This document shows, in pieces, positions 59,851 through 64,000 of a DNA stretch of 64,000 nt. This stretch comes from Tanypteryx hageni (lineage: Eukaryota > Arthropoda > Insecta > Odonata > Petaluridae). Under the pieces are notes generated by a model. It was not told where the DNA came from and did not search any database. It saw nothing but the letters and a program-made list of their open reading frames with translations. The translations under genes and the position numbers were made by a program. Within the stretch, counting starts at the first letter, position 1. Every line of letters starts with the position of its first letter. The DNA lies in the NCBI GenBank assembly GCA_028673005.1, contig CM054113.1, positions 68,417,350-68,481,349 of the forward strand, in the 5' to 3' direction.

Positions 59851-61648
59851 TCATAGCGGAAGTATTTCTATTGCAAATGATCGGTCGGATACCTTAAGAG
59901 AGCTGATTGTCTGCGGATTGAGGACTTGTGCGCCCAAAGCGCTATTCTTCGGTCGTCGTCTTCACAGACCAAAATGTTACCGGTCTTATTGTTCTGCATT
60001 CCGTAGGGGCTCACAGTGGTAAATAAATGTTATATCATGTATGCTTGGTCATTTATGCCGTCGAAGTAAAAGTGATGGCCTCGGCTTTGCTGTTGTTATC
60101 GTAATATTTTCGAATATTACGAATGAAACGGTGTTGCTGACGGTATATGGAGCATAATTCTTCGTAAATAAAGTCCGTGTTATCAACGTATCTGTGCACG
60201 CAAACCCCAACGTCAAATCAAGAAATTTAATTAATGGGATATTTTTACTTGTTATTTTTGCCTACGATCGTTTCAGATCCCATCAGTTATTTTTGGTACG
60301 CCATTTTTTATAGTTAAAAGAAATATGAACAAAACATTTACGAAGTCAGGCGAATACAACGGTTTTGTTAACCTATTGCTTAAAACCGTGAAATTGAGAA
60401 AAAAAGTCTATTTTATTTTCGGAATCATTTATAAAAGTAGTACGTTGAATTATGATATTGAGGATCAGTTGATGGCATTGATTTTTTTAGTGTTATGACA
60501 TCTAAAAATTCAGGATAATATTCTGAAGAAAATTAATTCAAACCCTGTTTTAATAATATTATCTTTGATAAATAAATAAATATATGCTGGTTTCTTCTTA
60601 GCCAGATTTTTGAGTGGTGACCAGAAGAAAGGTTTATGGTATTTCCATATTGACTCAATATATTATCATGGCATACCACTTTAGATGTCTGGCCTAATAA
60701 ATAAATCATCTTTTAATTGTAAATTGTCTCATTAAATAAAATGTGATGTAAAATATGTTCATTTTAATATGGTGAGGGAAAAGAATCAATTGTACTTTGG
60801 CACTCTGCGAACATGGCAGTACACAACTAATTGTAAAAGGCTTTTTCTCTGAGAAATTGTAGGGTTTGCTGAAATAATTGTTATTCTGTTCATGTCATTA
60901 TCCACATAACAAATCACAATATTACTATTGCATTCAGAAGCGAATCCGGAAGATGCAAGGCCCGAAGCAGTTTGAGATTTCTGCAACATGCGATTTCTGA
61001 AAAAAATTAAATTTTATGAGGAAAATCAGGCTATCAATTCATTAACAATATATTTGTTCATATATTACAGTACAGTGTGGTTGGTGTCAATCGCAGCTCT
61101 TGTTTTGGCCCATAATCGTTTACATTGATCATCATTTAAGATTTATGACCGCTTCTTAGTGTTGTGACTTTTTCTTTTCCCTCTCACACTAAGCTCCTTA
61201 CTCTGTTTATACTAACTCTATAGTATTACTCACCTTGACTATGTGCACTGTTTTGTGCATGTAAATACACGATAAATTTCCTTAGCTCTTCTATAGTAGA
61301 TTTGTATAGGTATTTCACACATTCCTTCCTGTGAGTGTTTTCCTGCAAGTGGGTTTTTACTAAATATGATAAGTTATTTTCATATTTAGCTTTTTCCACT
61401 TGAATTCACCTCGTATTTTTATCTTTTTACTCTGTATTTCAATTGTATTTGTTTTCTTTTATTATCTTTTTTTCTGCCTTTTTGTATTTTTTCAAATAAT
61501 CTGTGTGTATTAACATATTATATGGTAAATTGTCAAGTACTTGACCATTTGATATAGATGTGAGAGGGGACTAATAATCCTCAACCAAATAAAGGCATTT
61601 GTCTTTCTGTCTAGCGTCTCTAGGCGAGAGGCCCCTAGAGGTGCGAGG
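59851..61648. other. Falls back to AT-rich, no gene seen
   Basis: CpG-containing until about 60200, then AT-rich. A GC-rich local string with CCCCTAGAGG lies just before the MITE that follows. No gene is seen. Confidence 0.5.
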
Positions 61649-61890
61649 CCCTAGGGCAAGGGTGGCCAACCTGGTCTTGAGCAGAAGCCACAATATTGCA
61701 ATGAACATCACCGAAGAGCCGCAGTAACATGTAATGAGCTTATAAAATATATTTTACACATAATTAGCTGCTCGTGTTAATCTGTGTGCACATTTTAATC
61801 GGAAATTTATCATTTATTTAATGCAGCCAGTTTCAAAGTGCCGCATATCAACTCTCAAAGAGCCACCGGTTGGCCATCTCTTCCCTAGGG
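61649..61890. mobile_element. hAT-like MITE, 226 bp, perfect palindromic TSD
   Basis: The element (61657-61882) begins CAAGGGTGGCCAACC and ends in the inverse of AAGAGATGGCCAACC. Both flanks are CCCTAGGG (61649-61656, 61883-61890), an exact 8-bp duplication that is itself a palindrome. The inner sequence has AGAGCCGCAG near the left and AGAGCCACCGG near the right. It is related in its ends, but not clearly in its interior, to family 1. Confidence 0.85.
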
Positions 61891-62762
61891 TTTCACCGAA
61901 ATTGCCTGGCCCTATATCCATTTCTGGTTGCATGAGTATCCCAAAAGATAGCAGAATTTTAAAAAGTTGCTATTACAAATTTACTACCTTTTTCAAATCA
62001 TCATTTCTGTCTCATACTATGCCATTGGTTTGTTACATTATTAATTAACAGATATTGGTTAAACTTGCCTCAAATTGATATAGATCTAAATTTTAAAAAC
62101 ATTATTCTTGTAAAATTGATATCCCTCATCAGTATGCGACTTAATTATAGAAGGTGCTATCTCATAATTCTGAAAAATTAGAAACATTCACATCCAATGC
62201 TTAAAAGGGACAGATGGGATCAATGCCATCTGTTCAGGATTTCAGCCTTTGCAGGGCACAATTCAGGAGCTTGCAATATTTTTTTTTAAACATCGGCATC
62301 TGAATTATGTAGCACAAAATTTACAGTAACAACATTATTAAATATATATTGTCATTGTAAACAATATTATTAGGTTTGCATATATAAATTCAGTAAATGG
62401 AACTCATCAGGACATCTTTGAGATAAAAATGGACCAGAAGATATCAAAACTGGAACAACTGACAATAGAAAGTTACTAACTCTAGCTATGTCTACATAGA
62501 TTATGCAGTGTGTAGTGGCCCATTGGGGAAGGACCCATTTGGAAACTCTAAAATTATCAAATTTTGTACGTATACAATTGATATTTTATATTTAGTTCTG
62601 ACACAATAATACCATATTTCCTTGATTCTAAGATGCACTTTTTTAACTTTTTAATGCCTCTGATATCGGGGTGCATCTTGCATTCAATGGCGTCTTCGAG
62701 TTGGTGTCCAAAGAATCTATTCCATGACTAACGCACAAGGAACAAATATACTAAAAAATTAA
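61891..62762. other. AT-rich sequence; possible repeat fragment at the end
   Basis: No gene. ACAGATGG and CCATCTGT form a small hairpin near 62205-62232. At about 62620-62700, GATTCTAAGATGCAC and GGGGTGCATCTTGCATTC form a 9-bp inverted pair that looks like an old DNA-transposon end, but no second end was found. Confidence 0.4.
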
Positions 62763-62951
62763 GCTTTAAATAGAGTAGGGGAGGAGAGGAATTTAATTAA
62801 AGTAATAATGGAAAGAGAAGAAAGTGATAGGAAGAGGAAAGGAATATTAGATGCATTAAAAGAAGGGGATGGGTATGAGAAGATGAAGAGAAAGACCTTG
62901 GATGGTACAGATTGAGATGGGTAGACCAAAGAAACCTGCCAAAAGGAATAT
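62763..62951 (+). pseudogene. LINE C-terminal fragment, RTE-like
   Basis: The plus strand reads LNRVGEERNLIKVIMEREES, then RKRKGILDALKEGDGYEKMK and RKTLDGTD, followed by a stop or frameshift and RWVDQRNLPKGI. VGEER followed by a Lys/Arg-rich linker, an L..LKEG.GY..MKR segment and a final W-containing tail is the C-terminal end of LINE ORFs of the same kind as the relic at 1.4-3.6 kb. About 60 codons survive. It is truncated at the 5' side. Confidence 0.7.
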
Positions 62952-63050
62952 GACTTTGAATGAATTGATTTAAAATATATACATATAAAACACAAATAAA
63001 AGCACTATGAACCATTGTTGATACACACTAAATATAGAGACAGTACTTAG

Positions 63051-63440
63051 GGTTGATAACTGCAAATACTTGAAAGCTCATATAGCTAATGATCTAGAAT
63101 GGGATATTTGTATTGATAATATAATTTAAAAAATTAAGAAAAACCTAAATAACAGGATGCTCAATCTGAAAATAAAGTAGTAAGACAGAGAAGGAGTTAG
63201 CATACAAATCATTAGTTAGACCTATTTTAGAACATGATAAATGTATGGGACCCACATGAGAAAGGTCAAATAAATAGAATTGGAAAGATTCAAAGGCATG
63301 TATTAGGTAGATATAATAAAGAAGACAGCATAAATGATAAAAATACTTAGTTGAGAAAAGCCATAGAGAACAGAAGGCAGGTAAACAGATGTTTCCAATT
63401 CAAAGAATTATCAAGCTAATTATTCTTATGGCTAATAAGA
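63051..63440 (+). pseudogene. LINE reverse-transcriptase C-terminal fragment, Jockey/CR1-like
   Basis: The plus strand reads VDNCKYLKAHIANDLEWDIC, a stop, KIKKNLNNRMLNLKIK, then in shifted frames AYKSLVRPILEH, WDPHEKGQINRIGKIQRHVL and NRRQVNRCFQFKEL. The order KYLG-type, RNLK-type, LVRPILEY-type, WDP and IQR is the conserved block after the catalytic core in Jockey/CR1-group LINEs. At least three frameshifts or stops break it. This is a different clade from the fragment 100 bases upstream. Confidence 0.82.
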
Positions 63441-63795
63441 TCAAACTGACAAATCACAATTCTCCAAAAGTAAAAAAAAAATTTCAGCCATAGTTTGATA
63501 ATTCTCTTGTGAATTCCTAATGTTACTTTGTTGGATTGTAAATTACCATAAATTTACATATTGTATACTTCTCTGATGTTTTTTGATTGAAGTGGAAACT
63601 TTTATAATTGTTACTTTAATTGTATAATTAACTTTTCAATAATTGTGTCATGTTTGAGAAACATAATTTTTTTATCAAAATTATAATTTTCCATTTTTTC
63701 CTTTCCTTTTCCTCATTCGAGTTCAAGCTGAAAATTTCAAATTAACAAACCAGTGTTAGTTTATGCAGTCTCTGACAGTGAAATTATCAAGTTTG
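63441..63795. other. AT-rich, no gene seen
   Basis: A block at 63423-63473 (TCTTATGGCTAA, then ATCACAATTCTCCAAAAG) recurs in diverged form at 63796-63847, so both probably belong to one repeat family. Confidence 0.45.
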
Positions 63796-63995
63796 TCTTA
63801 TGGCTAAGATCCAACTGCTAAATCAGAATACTCCAAAAGCCATAAAATGGATGTGAAAGTCAAATCCACAGTTAATAAGCAAGGCAGCCATCATCAGCAG
63901 TGCTGGTGAATTACACTTATGATAGCTGCCTTGCAGCCAAAAGGCTCATTGGGTTTTCACAACCTTTTTATTGCTTTTGGAGTATTCTGATTGAT
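63796..63995. repeat. Inverted-repeat element with nested palindromes
   Basis: The outer arms AATCAGAATACTCCAAAAGC (63821-63840) and their inverse (about 63971-63992) enclose inner arms GCAAGGCAGCCATCAT (63879-63894) and ATGATAGCTGCCTTGC (63919-63934), which pair with one mismatch. The arrangement is that of a MITE of about 175-200 bp. No clear target duplication can be read, partly because the window ends here. Confidence 0.65.
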
Positions 63996-64000
63996 CAATC

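Overview
This window looks like non-coding, transposon-rich nuclear DNA from an animal, most likely an arthropod and probably an insect. The evidence is the repeat types: hAT transposases of the ZMYM1-like group, AP-endonuclease LINE relics with an FADD/YADD-type reverse transcriptase, many short hAT-like MITEs, tRNA-derived sequences and long simple repeats. I found no host protein-coding gene that I can defend. Almost all open frames are short, unrelated to any family I recognise, or by-products of low-complexity or GC-rich DNA. The window could be intergenic or lie inside a very long intron. The species cannot be named from the sequence.

Region by region. At 1-8.6 kb the DNA is AT-rich. 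It contains a 4.1 kb hAT-like element (1123-5260) with a perfect 8-bp target duplication. Inside this element sit a broken minus-strand LINE, a TA-flanked MITE and two long hairpins. A separate fold-back element lies at 7.1 kb. From 8.6 to about 45 kb the base composition changes to CpG-containing, mostly unique sequence. It carries at least six hAT-like MITEs, four of them from one family, most of them in sites centred on CTAG. It also holds a 42-bp and a 65-bp minisatellite, several tRNA-like sequences, long (CA)/(TA) tracts, and GC-rich islands at 25 kb and 30-31 kb. At 45.9-56.1 kb there are two dead autonomous hAT copies (45.9-49.0 and 52.4-56.1 kb). Between them lie a 1.1 kb CT-rich satellite and the 3' end of a LINE. 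The second hAT contains a nested 499-bp inverted-repeat element. At 56-60 kb there is CpG-containing DNA again, with a strong GC-rich island at 58.6-59.85 kb that carries a G-quadruplex motif. From 60 kb to the end the DNA is AT-rich again, with one MITE (61.66 kb) and two fragments of LINE reverse transcriptase C-terminal regions.

How the parts relate. None of the transposase or reverse-transcriptase genes is intact, so nothing here can be expected to move by itself. The target duplications allow some order of events to be read: the LINE and the TA-flanked MITE lie inside the outer hAT-like element, and the 499-bp element lies inside the second hAT. The GC-rich islands are the best places to look for promoters or first exons of unseen genes, but that is inference only.
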